In this document: piece by piece, positions 24,626-37,500 of the stretch
Layout: every line of letters begins with the position of its first letter
Numbering within the stretch: the stretch's first letter is position 1
DNA from: Chrysoperla carnea
Taxonomy: Eukaryota > Arthropoda > Insecta > Neuroptera > Chrysopidae
Direction of reading: 5' to 3'
Assembly: GCF_905475395.1 (NCBI RefSeq)
Contig: NC_058337.1
Coordinates: 62,888,368-62,952,367 of the forward strand
Length of the DNA: 64,000 nt
Translations under genes and position numbers: made by a program
Notes under the pieces: model-generated
What the model was told of the DNA's origin: nothing
The model's database searches: none
The model's input: only the letters and a program-made list of their open reading frames with translations

Positions 24626-26557
24626 GTTATATTAAAGATTACTTATATATTCGTTAAAAGACAACAATTCGTCAACATTCCTTAAGTCACTCAGTCATAT
24701 TTTAAATGCATAAAACTACAATCACAAATATCAATTGACCAAAGCCAAAATCCTTAACAAAACCAAAATTTATTAGATTAGGATTATGAAAAATAGTCTT
24801 CATTTAGACAATCAGCTACCAAAATTTGAAAGGGACTAAAATGAATTCAAAGATGTGTTCTTTTTGGAGGCAAACCATTTTGAGCATTTGTTTATCTTTA
24901 TGGTGACTTTTATTATACATGCGTTTTCTTTGGAAACGTTCACTTGAAAATTTACAATATCCCAATTATATTAAGACTATATTAACATTTAAAACATTAA
25001 ACTAAATAATATAAATGCTCAAAATGTGTAAATAACTTAAAATCGATTTCAAAATAAAAACGTAAAAAATTATGCACAAAATATCGGAAAATAAAGCCGA
25101 ACCTATCGTAACAAAGATGATCGCTTTACCCTTTTACTTTACTTTTTTAGGGCTTTGTACCTTCTGTGTATAAATTATTAATTTATGTATTTTCATTTTA
25201 CATATATTTGATTTGAGAACTTTAAATCAATTTTATAAATATTGTTTGTGCAAATTATTATAAATTTACACTTTAGCTTTATTTAGACAAATGAATAAAT
25301 ATTTATAAAATAATCATTTATCTTGAAAATCGATTCTAGAAAAATATCTGACATTTAGGCCTCACGGTCGAAAGATAGGTAGCTAAAAATTCAATAATAA
25401 ATAATTAGTAACGAAGGAAATCATATTTTAGACAATTTCTTGTTTCCGCTCGTGAAGTACTTTGTTTTTTATGCAGTTTATACAAAAATTGGGATTAAAA
25501 AAAAGTCTACATAATTTGAACACTTTTCTTTCTGATTATTTCTTTAGTTACCAATCATTATTGTGAGTACTTTTTTTTTTAAATAACTATAAACAACTAT
25601 TTGGCAACTCTACAAATTAACAAGACTAAACGAATTCTATATTGAACTATAAAATTTCATCTATTCGTTTTTTGTTTTGTTTTGATTTTTTACAAAGACG
25701 ACATTTATTTTAACAAGAAATACAGTTTTAAATATATTTTCATTTTGTATAGTGAATAATATTACCTACCATTTGATTTCACCCTTGTATTATTTTTTTT
25801 AAATATTTCTTTTGGTACATTATTTTTGTTTTATTGGATAAAAAATTGACAATATAATTTAACAATATTTATCAATTCTTAACTATATAAAATGTTAATT
25901 AGGTTATGTATAATATATATATATATAATATTTATAATATTCTGTTTCATTTGTGAAACAAATTTTTTTAACTATTTGAAATTAGCTAATAATTAATATT
26001 TCATTGTGATGATACATATCAACAAATATGCGTTCCAAATATTATTTTCTGAATTCTTAAAAAAAATACCGCATATAAATCTTACATCCTTACTACCTAA
26101 TACAACGACACACAGGCAGTGGTATATTACTTCGAAAATTAGTTTTGCCATTAATATTTACTGAGCATATTATAACCAAAATGCATCAGCAAGGGTAGGT
26201 TCAAATGAGGAGTCATAACAGACAAAGGACACTCGAACGGTTAAACCTAAGTTAATTCATATCTTTGTCAGTTTGTAGGTTTTGCCTAAGATGGTCTTGA
26301 AAATAGCTGTGTATTTGATTTGTAGTAGCCGAGGCTGGAATTTTTGAGTTGCGAATCCTTTTATTTACTTCAGAGAATGTTTACTAAATACTTTGATAAA
26401 AAAATCGTAACTATACGGTTTTCGTTTTCATTCTTTATAAAATTTCAACAGTTAAAGTTCATTATCTAAAAAAAAGAACAATTGTTGGCACAAAGAATGC
26501 ATTTAAATTAATGGATTTGTAAATATTTTTAAAATGGGCTTTGTAAGAAAAAGTACA
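24626..26557. other. Gene-free AT-rich region
   Basis: Very AT-rich, including a short (AT)n run near 25913-25925. Nothing else supported. Confidence 0.5.
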
Positions 26558-26565
26558 ATTAAATG

Positions 26566-26762
26566 CAGTGTTGTCAACTTAGTAGTTTTACCACTAAAAC
26601 TAGTGGTTTTTTTCTACTATTTTTCTACCTTTAGTGGTGAAATAATTTAAATAATTTAATATTTCAATATCATTTCTGGCAATATTATTGCTCTCTAGTT
26701 GTTTTTTAGTGGTTTTCTATCGCCTGTTTAGTGGGCCTTAGAATTGAAAGTTGGCAACACTG
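26566..26762. mobile_element. hAT-type MITE with 8-bp target duplication
   Basis: The 197-bp element has terminal inverted repeats CAGTGTTGTCAACTT and (right end, complemented) CAGTGTTGCCAACTT. It is flanked on both sides by the identical 8-bp ATTAAATG (26558-26565 and 26763-26770). Eight-base target duplications and CAGTGTTG-type ends are hallmarks of the hAT superfamily. It contains several TAGTGGTTTT sub-repeats and no coding sequence, so it must depend on a transposase encoded elsewhere. Confidence 0.93.
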
Positions 26763-26770
26763 ATTAAATG

Positions 26771-28354
26771 TCATATGAATCTACCCTTATAAAAAAGTAT
26801 GTTTATAATTCGTTGTCTAGAACATACGTATAACTAAAAAATATTGATGTATTATAAATTAGCTATTCGATATCTATGGAGAAAAATAGTGATTTGGAGA
26901 AAATACATCTCAAAAAAATACATTATTGAAGTAAACTACTCACACCAAATTCTGGCTGATGTAATCAATTGGCATTATAACTAATTTCAATGGCTAAAAC
27001 ATAGATACATAAGCAGTTATACGAAAATCAATTGCCTGTGAGCCTTTCAAAATTTTATTCACCGTAGAATCGTGTCAGAACAATAGAGCAGCTTCTACGG
27101 TCTCCCATTTATATCGTTAATCTTCCATCATAAACTTCATCATTTCCTGAACACATTGTAATATTTGAAAAGGGAATAGCAATGATACAAATAGAATACA
27201 ACTAAAATCGATTGCTCAAATGAGAAAAACGTATTTCTATTATAAAATAAAATAATGACGCATTTCGGTAGATCTGACACAATCCTGCTACATGTGAATA
27301 AACCGTATGACTCAATTTTAAGACTAATATGTATAAGCAACATTGTAGCTAAAAATTCAGGAATGCAAATTTGAAAGTATAAACGTCACTATTTAATAAT
27401 TATTACTGAATTAACATAAGTAGCTGCTGTATTTTACTATATTTTCACTTTCAAAATTATGTTGTGGGAAGCATTCCGATTAAATAGAAAGTAAAAATAT
27501 TAAATATAAGACAGTCGTTTAATTAGGAATTTAAAGAGTATCCGGAATAAACGTTTCAGTTCATTTTAAACTTTAATTAATTAAATTCTACACCTTGGAA
27601 TACATCTAGATAAGGCCTAAATATTATAAACAAAACCATTCATAACAAGTAACAACACCATAAAAAAAAAAATTTATCGCAGATTTTAGCATAAGATAAA
27701 AATATTTTCTGAATAGATTTTGTTTCAAACTGCAAAAAGTTCTTCCAATCAAAAACAATAATTTTCATGCAAAAACTTAATATAACATTCATTATGTGTC
27801 AAATCAATAACGAGACAATGGAAAACACAACGACATCGTCGAAGTTTAAGTCTGTTTTGCTTTTTTGAGATCAATTATAAAATTTCGCTTTGTCTGTAAA
27901 ATTGGTGTTACTATTATCATTTGTTTTGTTTTGAAAGAATTTTCTAAGTTAAATTTTTCATTGAATTTCACAAAACGATTTTTTAAAACATAAATATAAT
28001 TAAATCAGTCGATGTAAATTATTTCTTGGCTAAACACTTTCTAGAATAATATTTATTTTTACAAAAAGCATACCGTGATATATATTTTAAATATGTACAA
28101 TTATTTAAAAATTAATTAAAATTAACTATATTAATTAATATAAAAAAAAAAAAAAAAAAAACAATGCATAGATAATAATTCTTTGCAATAAATTTGAATA
28201 TTGCTAAACTATACAAGAGTGTTCTTTAAACATTTCTCATATAATTTTATAAAAATGATAAATAAATTAAAAAAATATTGTAAAATATTTTTGATTTGCT
28301 TATGATACATTATCTTGGTAAATCTACGTTTGGTTAAAGAACAAAACTGTCTAA
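26771..28354. other. Downstream region of flower; no gene
   Basis: This is the 3' flank of the minus-strand flower gene. A minus-strand AATAAA (TTTATT at about 28053-28058) about 300 bp past the distal stop could serve for polyadenylation, but this is weak in such AT-rich DNA. Poly-A runs lie at 28142-28160. Confidence 0.4.
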
Positions 28355-28535
28355 TCATACATTACTATCGTTGGGAACTGGAACACCTGTAAAACTAATT
28401 GGTGCAGCATTTTCAACAAGTGTGGAGCGCATATTCGATGATAGTTGTGGTGGTATCCGCACGGCACTATCTGGTTTACTTTGTGGTGCCAAGCCTGCTG
28501 CTATTGCATTATTACGCATTTCTTCTGCTGAAGCC
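28355..28535 (-). CDS. fwe: flower distal alternative terminal exon
   Basis: The acceptor (AATTATAG) is followed by one base completing K147, then 59 residues beginning [11 protein letters not shown] and ending [14 protein letters not shown] and a TGA stop. The tail SFTG...DSNV matches the C-terminus of a known Drosophila Flower isoform, so this exon is the conserved one. It gives the 206-residue form. It uses the same upstream donor (31381/31380) as the proximal exon, so the two are alternatives. Confidence 0.9.
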
Positions 28536-31500
28536 CTATAATTATAAAATTTCATATTGTGTTTGTACGACTTGAGTATAATAACGTTTGTAACTAAACT
28601 AAAAGGGATACTTCCCTACGGCCCAACGCTAATTTAAGTGCAATATTTTTTAGGGTTGCCCAAGTCCCTATAGAGTATAGAAAAATCCTAAAGCTGTTTT
28701 CCCGCAAATTCAGATTTCAAGAGGTTATAACTTTTTTTGTCAATTTTTAGTGAATTTATAGATTGAAAATTCAACCATTGTTGTTAGATGAAGATTTTGC
28801 AAGAATTTTTTCAGTTTTTCGTCAATCTTATTTTCATAGTTTATTAATGTATAAAATATTTATACAGTGGGTAACAACATATTATCAGCATAATATATAT
28901 TAGTTTAGGCCGCCCGGTTTTTCGACGGGATAATTACAAGAAAAATATTTTTTAAGAAAAAATACTTTGAAAAAAATCGTAGTGTAGATGTTTATTAAAA
29001 AACCGGGGTTTTGCAACAACAAAAAAGACCGAAAAAGCATTATTAATAAACAAACAAAAAATTAAAAAGTTGTAACGCAAAAAAACAAAAACAAAATGAG
29101 ACTAACAAAAATCAAATCTGTTCGAAATTTAACGAAAAAACACGGTTTTATGTCAAAAAACGCGTTTTTTGCCATTTATTTTCTCGGCTTGTATGACTCG
29201 CAGGAAATCCATTCGGGGTTTAAGTGTGCAGAAACAAAATAATGTTTCCGAACAATTTGGAAAAAGCAAAGTAGTTGCTTCGGAGAAGCCGTGTGCGATT
29301 GGTAACAAAGCCGCAATTAAAAAAAAATTTTCTTCATTAAGAGTTGCCCTACAATCTCTGAAAAATTATTAATCTCTTAGATGCATAATGAAATTGTGAA
29401 ATGCAAAGAAAAAAGAGAATTTACAAACATATTCCGTTGAAAAACCGGAAGGGTTATTTTTTTTAAATATGAAGCCTGTATTATTTAGCATTAGTCGCAA
29501 AAAATAATTAATTTAGAACATAAAACAATAAACAGTACAATATCATTAAACTGCACAATCCGAATGGAACATGTATTACAGGGGCATCGCAAAGGAGAAA
29601 ATTTTCTACAGTTAATCATCTGCCCATTTAATCCCTAATTTTAATATATTCAAGTTAGTTCTTAAATACAAATTTTAACATTCGATATGCTAAGTCGAGG
29701 AATTCTTAAAATAAAAAACGTTAAATAACGAAGTCGTATCTCGTTAACGGTGCATTAAATCGAAGCACTTTTAGGTTCGACATATAATGATTTATAATAC
29801 ATCCTGTACATTTATGTAATAATAAAACGATGGTCATTTTCGCCTTATCCTAGAAGAATCGATAGAAATTTGAATAGTTATGCGAAATCTCATAATTGAT
29901 ATAATGGCCATAATTATTTTCTTTAAATAAATTTGTTGTTTATTTAGGGCAAACGACTTGAGGTATTTTCTATTAAGATCTAGAACAATCCTCAAAAAAA
30001 TTTTGCACCCAAATATGCGTAGAATCATAGAGAAGCATGCTAGTGAGAAATGGAAGATACTAAAGCATCCAAACACCACCATAATGAAAAATGAAATACT
30101 CAAATCATATACAAAATGCATGCTTTTTTTTTTGAAAGAAAAATTATATAGAAATTCTAACATTAACGTGCAAACAAAAGTTAATTAAATTAATTAGTGA
30201 TTAAAATGATTAGTAAATAAAGTTGAACTTATTTATTATGCTTTTGTAGTATTCATAATTACTGATTTCACGTAAAGCGGAGAAGTACTGTTATAAAAGA
30301 TGGTTAGACCATAATTTAACGAATATTCTCTATGATTGCTTACTTGAATTTTAGAGAATTAATAAATAAAATTGATGTTTTAATCGTATCTGTCGGAAAA
30401 TTGAGGTAGTCTATCGTACATGTTTAAAAAAATTCATTGAACATACAATATGCAAAAAATAACAGGATGTTTGCAAATGATACAACGGTTGAAAACTACA
30501 GTGAAAATATGAAAAAATTTCAATGCTTTCGGCACTTGCAAACCCGAGATCCTATTTTCCTCCAAAGTTGTTTTAGATACATATTTTAAGCACTAAATAA
30601 TCACCATATAATTGAAACCGCCACCAATTTATAATTTACACCAATGATGATTACTTGATAGCTGATATACGAATCCGTAATACAAAACAATGAAAAATGA
30701 ATAAAGGATGTTTTAATAGGTCTTAAATTATAATACGCGCATAATTTCTTTAAAATTGATATGAATACCAACTTAAACGCTTCGCGAAAACATCATGACG
30801 TTACATAATTTGTGAATCTCAAAAAAGTTCACTAAAATAGATGGAAATGGAATCCTGTTTAGAAAATTAAATCATGAAGTCTACAAAATCATAAAAAAAC
30901 CAAAATTTTTCAAATAAAACAAAAATACTTTCATTAACAATAAAATAAATATATTGATGCCTGACGTTAGTGTTAGAAGTCTATGAAGATAAGGACGATT
31001 TTAAACAACAGGAGGCTAATGTAGAAGCGCGCGCGCGGGTTGATGATGATGACATGAAGATATTTAAGTTGGACGCCATACATCTGGATCCTCCATTAGT
31101 GTAGTGTGATGATCGCCAGGAACACCCCCCACCCCTCCAGTAGGACTCAAAGCTCCCGGTGATGCCATCGCGGCCATATCTTGCCGTGATCCTCTATACA
31201 ACACAAGTACCCAAACACAAGACAAAAATTTATGTTAAGTACATAACAAAAACCCAAAAATATAACATTAGTTAGTTATATAAATTATACACCAAAAAAA
31301 AAGAAGCATTAATTTATATTAAAGCTTAGTAAATTTTAATCCCATCGAATAATTTTAATAAATACTCTAATATTTACGTACTTTCTTCCAAGTGCTATCA
31401 TTCCATAAATAACACCCGTTCCAAAAATAAGACCACTGCCAAAAATACTGCCAAGACCAGGACAAAACATAATCGGCGGTATGGCAATTCTGGAGAAAAA

Positions 31501-34500
31501 TTATTTAATTAATATTTAAATTTAAAATTTTGTAATGGTCGAAATAAAAACGTTACCCCATATATAAAACGGCTTTATTCCAATTAGGACGTTTATCAAC
31601 AAAATCACTAATCTGCTGCACGAAATCAATAAACAAGCAACAACAAGGTGCTTCGCAAACAATCACTAAAAATCCTGCAAGCATTTGCCACATACCACCT
31701 AACAGACAACTAACATCACCAAGAAGTATTCCAAAACAATTGTATAATCCAAATAAAATTGCAACTGAAAGTAAAAAATTTTGTAAAGATTAAGTTAGTA
31801 CAAAAAGCAAAGAAATGTTCATCAAATTAGTCAACTAATTTCAAAGTATATAAAATTTAGACACAAATTTTGAAATTCAAATTTTGGTGGCAAATTGAAT
31901 AATTAGCAAATAATCAAGCAGAACATTTGAACATAAGAAGAGCATTGGATATAGTTTTGCTTTTATTTATATAATTATACAAATAAATAGGAAATTAATA
32001 AATATTGTGATATACTATGGTAGGTTAGGTTAGGTTAGACTTGGCTGTCCTGGGATGGGACACACTTAGACCATAGGGTTCGTTGTGATACCGAAAAAGG
32101 GTTGGCCCACCCCCGAAGAACAGCAGGAGTGCCTTGACGACGACGGACTTAAGTCGGAGAGGTCATCAAAGAGAGCCTGACTCAAGTAAGTCAATCTCCT
32201 CATGACAAGAGCTGGGTAGTGACAGATGAGACATGTCTCCTTCTCCTCACCACTGTGACAGCGCCTGCAGCAGTCGTGATAGACTGCCAGGCCCATGCGT
32301 TCAGCATGCCTGCCGCCCAACCAGTGTCCTATAATAGCCGCAACAACTTTATACCATGGTAGAAACAATTATAAAATAATAAATTTTAATGTAATATTTG
32401 CTATTTCATAAAAGTTTCAACCGCGTGTAAATGCTACACGTACAAATTTTTTTTCAACTAGTATAGCTCGAGCTATGAAAATCTATGTCTTCGTCACGTC
32501 CAAATATTTACATGTTTTCAAAAGCTTTTTTGTTATTAAAATTTTGTTGTTAATCGGTTTTTAAACACTGTATATATGTAATATCCGAAGTTTGTAACGC
32601 TTAAAAAGGTTTAACAAAATTTGTGTATAGTCATCTAAGCCCATTTCCGGCTGTCCGCCCGTCTGTCTGTGAACACGATAACTTAAAAACGAAAAGAGAT
32701 AAAACTTAAAAATGTTTTCGTAAACATCACTGTTTAACCTTGTGAAACATTCTTGTAAAACGAAAACAAATTCCAGAAAATACATTCGAAAATTTTCGAA
32801 AACCAAATAAATAGCGGCCTTAAGAAGTTTTCGGTTGGATTGTTCAACATAGGGGACCTGGTATATCAAATTAAAGGGAAGAAATTGAGCTTTCTCATGA
32901 ATACAATTTTTTTGCTTTTCGCTGAATTTTTTACTAGTTGAAGAAAATTTGCAATAAAATGGTCTCTTACAAATTAATTCCCATGAAAATGCAGTTATTA
33001 AAAATATAAAAAATATTTCTGCCAGGATAAACTCTGGCACACCTAGCTCATATTGTACCTTTCGTTAAATAGGATTGATTCATATGCCAAATTTATGTTT
33101 ACGAAAAAATGTTTCAAACAAAAGTTATTTATTTTTTATAAGGAACATTTTTTACATTTATGCTTTTCTTCTACCTCTAACGGTTTACAAGACTCAATTG
33201 ACTTTTTACGTCCTGAGTACGCTATATAAATTTCAGTTTGAAATCTCTTTTGGTGTTTAGGTGTTTTTATGAACACCTATTCACAAATTTTGTTCGTAGC
33301 ATCAATATTTTTAAGGGTTACAAACTTGTGACTAAACTTAGTATACCTTCATATAAGTTACATATATACAGGCTATTAAAATAGAGATTTTCATTTAAGA
33401 TATTTCAAGTGATGTTCTCGAGTTCTTCGACTGTTCTCATGCTTTTTGAAAACTCTGTATATTCTGTATTAAATGGAGCTACCTAAAAACGCGAAGACAT
33501 ATTCAAGCAGCTTTAAATTTTTTTCTGTATAAGAAACATTATATTATGGTTAGTAGCTATGAATATTTTGACATAATGTACAGCTTAAAATTTTATGTTT
33601 TTATGTGAATCTTGTCATGAAAAAGAATATCTAAAGGGGGACCTGTTGAATTGTCTTCATATAAGTTTTGTCAATAAGAAAAATCCAAAGTGGGGTGGAA
33701 ATTAGAGCTTTTCAAACCATATATTTTGTCATAATCCGATGACATTTTATAAATATTTATAAGACTACAAACAATTATTTTTTAAAATTTTGGACAAATT
33801 TTTTTGCCATAAATTGTGTATAAAAACGAAATAAAGAAAATAGTTTTTAATTGTTACTTTTATAAAAAAATATCGAGTGCCTCATGCCAGAAGGGGGAAT
33901 CCGCCAAAATGAGTAAGTAAGTTTTACTAATTTCTTTTAATGTTCTTGTGAAAGCACTCGTATATTAGATTTAATTTGTATTAACTTTTTATTGCTTCGG
34001 AAGTAAAGATTATATCTAATTCCAATGCAATTTATTTATTTACGCGTTATGGTTCTTCGTATGCTTTTTTGGATAATATTAGCTACCTAGCAGTTAATCC
34101 ACTCGCTTCTCTGGTCAACTGCAATTTTAAATACAAAGAATATTGCGTTATAAAATTTTATTTCATTTGCCATCACTTATCCCCGCTAATTTCGTTGGTT
34201 TTAATTTAGTGGTGTCCTAAATTTTTTAAATAAAATATAGCCCATGTTACCCGCTGACATTTCTATAGGTATATCCAATAGACACACATATACACCTATA
34301 TTAATGTATCCAAAAATTTGTATCCGCTTTTTTACCACCTTAGGAGTAAAATTTTCAAAAATCCTTCCTTAGATTCAACTATAATGTCAAAAAGCCCAAC
34401 ATGCAAATTTGCACTGGCCGAACAGATAAGTGTATAAACAACAACTGGAGTGATTGATTCTTTTTTTTTTTTTTTTTTATTAGTAATATTTATTTTTATG

Positions 34501-37500
34501 AACAGAAATTGGATACCACTTTTTATATTTAAAATAAGAATAGGAGAACATAGTGTTCATGAGAGGAAAGAAAAAATTAAAAAATTTAGTAGATATTTTA
34601 TAGAACCGTAACTATTAGTAGTTCTGTATCAAATATTCATTCTTTAGTAAAAACATGCTTTATACTGTGTTTCCTTTAGAAATGTGTTAAAAAAATTCAA
34701 GTTTCTATCTTCAAAGGTTTTTTTTTCCTCGAGTTTTTCTGCCGGTTTAAACCTTATATACATATCTTTATAACCATTGTTTCAAATTTTTCGTATACGA
34801 TTAAATATAGTTTCTGATTTTCGATTTATAAAGAAGTATTCCAAACTGCTGCTTGTGAGAAGAATAATTAGAATTCTCTTTTGTAATTATTATAAACCAC
34901 ATGGAGTTAAAAAAAACTTTATTAACATGACATTATAGCAAACGTTGATCTATATTCATCTATAAAATTATTTACACAAAATTTCATCCACTTGTTAAGC
35001 CTTTAGAGGATGAATTTCCAAAAATCCTTTCTTAGTTCACCCTGATGTCATTTTAGGAACTTGTGTACAAACTTTGATGCTTAATAACCCAGTGGTTTAA
35101 ACTCTGCGTTGATCGATCAGTCAGTTACTTCTTTTATATAGATAGAATAGAATAGAATAAATTATTGTACGTAAAACCCGCTTACTACAATGATTCGTAC
35201 AATAGGATACAATATTTAAAAGAATTAAAAGTTTATGTTTTCTCCTACATTGCCGGTTCACAAAATTTATTTTTTATTTGTAATCACTTGTATTTGTGAA
35301 TAGTTTATCCACATGCATTTTATTACTATTACTCCAAGGAGGTGTCCTATTAGTTCACTACTTTTTTTGCACGAAAACATTTTATTTAAGTCTTAAGTAC
35401 GTGCGTGCCATTAGTTCGCTACTAATATAATTACTTATATATGCCGTTTTCGAACGAGTAAATTATTTATTAAAAGTCATACGCTCCAAGATTTCAATAC
35501 AATATCTCAGTATTTTAAGCTAAATAAAATTTAGACTCAATGTTTTCCTTAAAATATGGAATGTACTGGCAAAATTTCTCAAAATCGGTAAATTGGCAGA
35601 TACGCTCTACTGGCATGAAATCTTCGATATCTTTATATGCTCAAAATTTATTACGTATTAAGTAAAATAATCAATAGATAAGATAATTGCTATTTAAAAC
35701 AATTATTTGATAATGGGGACCCTTTGATAATAGCAATAAAATATAGTATGTAAAAATTTTAGATGATTCTGGTTAATTATTATTTTTTACAGGAAAATTG
35801 TAAACGCATATTAACATTACAAAAAATTACCAAAATATTTTCAGACATTTAGTAAGTATGGCAAAAATTGACTTTTATTTTATCCATAATACTGAAGTAT
35901 CATTCGTTAACTTCACACAAAAAATGTCTTTGGGATAGAAAAATTGTAGGGTGAGTGCTACATAGAGAACGTATAAGGAATGAAAATTCACATTTCCATT
36001 GGATGGATAGACTAAAATTTTTTAAGTTTAAGTCCACGGTATACCGTATACGGTCTATTTAAACGCGGTATGAAATTATTTTTGGCCTTTTATACCGTGG
36101 GGCCCTTATACCGTGCAGTGGAGCACAAGTCACAGTAGTTTACTTCCTAGTAGACATAGGGATAGTTCGACCACATAGGTACTAACTTTCCCACCAACTA
36201 ACTTCGGTACTAAGTACAGCTACGGACATAAATGCCGTCTTCTTTTGCCAACTGACAGTGTAGAGAAATAAGACGACATTTCTGACCGTAGCTGTACTTA
36301 GTACCGAAGTTAGTTGGTGGGAAAGTTAGTACCTATGTGGTCGAACTATCCCTATGTCTACTAGGAAGTAAACTACTGTGACTTGTGCTCCACTGCACAA
36401 GTCATAGTAAAGTACTGTGACTTGTACTCCACTCCACAAGTAAATGTAAAATACTGTGACTTGTGCTCCACTCCACAAGTCATAGTAAAATACTGTGACT
36501 TGTGCTCCACTCCACAAGTCATAGTAAAATACTGTAACTTGTGCTCCACTCCACAAGTCATAGTAAAATACTGTGACTTGTATCAGTTGTACATTATGTT
36601 GTACTTTATTCATCTACGAGGATGTAGTTTTTTTTGTGGAAGATTATTCAATTTTTATTATCAATTCGAAGCTCCTTACTTACTTTATTCAAATTAATTA
36701 GTATAAAAGCATACGAGGCTCCACAAGTTAAATATATAGATGTACGATGTGCGGTTAAAAACCTCGCACGGCTTGAAAATCTCTGTATAAACGCATACCG
36801 TGTGTTATAGCTTACCGTGTGAGGTATAGAACCATTCACGGCTTAATAATCCCAATATAAACGCATACCGTGTGTTATAGCTTACCGTGTGCGGTTAAAA
36901 ACCTCGCACGGCTTGAAAATCTCTGTATAAACGCATACCGTGTGTTATAGCTTACCGTGTGCGGTTAAAAACCACGCACGGCAAAAAATCTCTGTAGAAT
37001 ACGCTTTCCCATCTGTATTGTGTATACCGTGGACGAGAGTATACCGCACACGGTATGTTACATTTCTGTAGAATACGCTTTCCCATCTGTATAATGTATA
37101 CCGTGGACGAGAGTATACCGCACACGGTATGTTACATTTCTGTAGAATACGCTTTCCCATCTGTATAATGTATACCGTGGACGAGAGTATACCGCACACG
37201 GTATGTTACATTTCTGTAGAATACGCTTTCCCATCTGTATAATGTATACCGTGGACGAGAGTATACCGCACACGGTATGTTACATTTCTGTAGAATACGC
37301 TTTCCCATCTGTATAATGTATACCGTGGACGAGAGTATACCGCACACGGTATATTTCATTTGTTTCAAATAATCCTTCCAATCTATATTGTGTATACCGT
37401 GGACGAGACTATACCGCACACGGTATAAGGGCTCGACGGCATAAAGAGTATACCGTGAAAAAGTATACCGTGCACGGTATAAGGGCCCCACGGTATAAAA

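Larger units (their letters stand above)
32363..36029. other. flower intron 2, left part
   Basis: Contains an inverted pair of family-1 repeat fragments, minus-oriented at about 32560-32815 and plus-oriented at about 33090-33372, listed separately. There is a poly-T run at 34461-34480. No exon is supported between them. Confidence 0.5.

Noticed and set aside
36992-37425. Regularly spaced repeats resembling a CRISPR array
   Set aside because: Units are contiguous tandem repeats without variable spacers, the genome is eukaryotic, and there are no cas genes.
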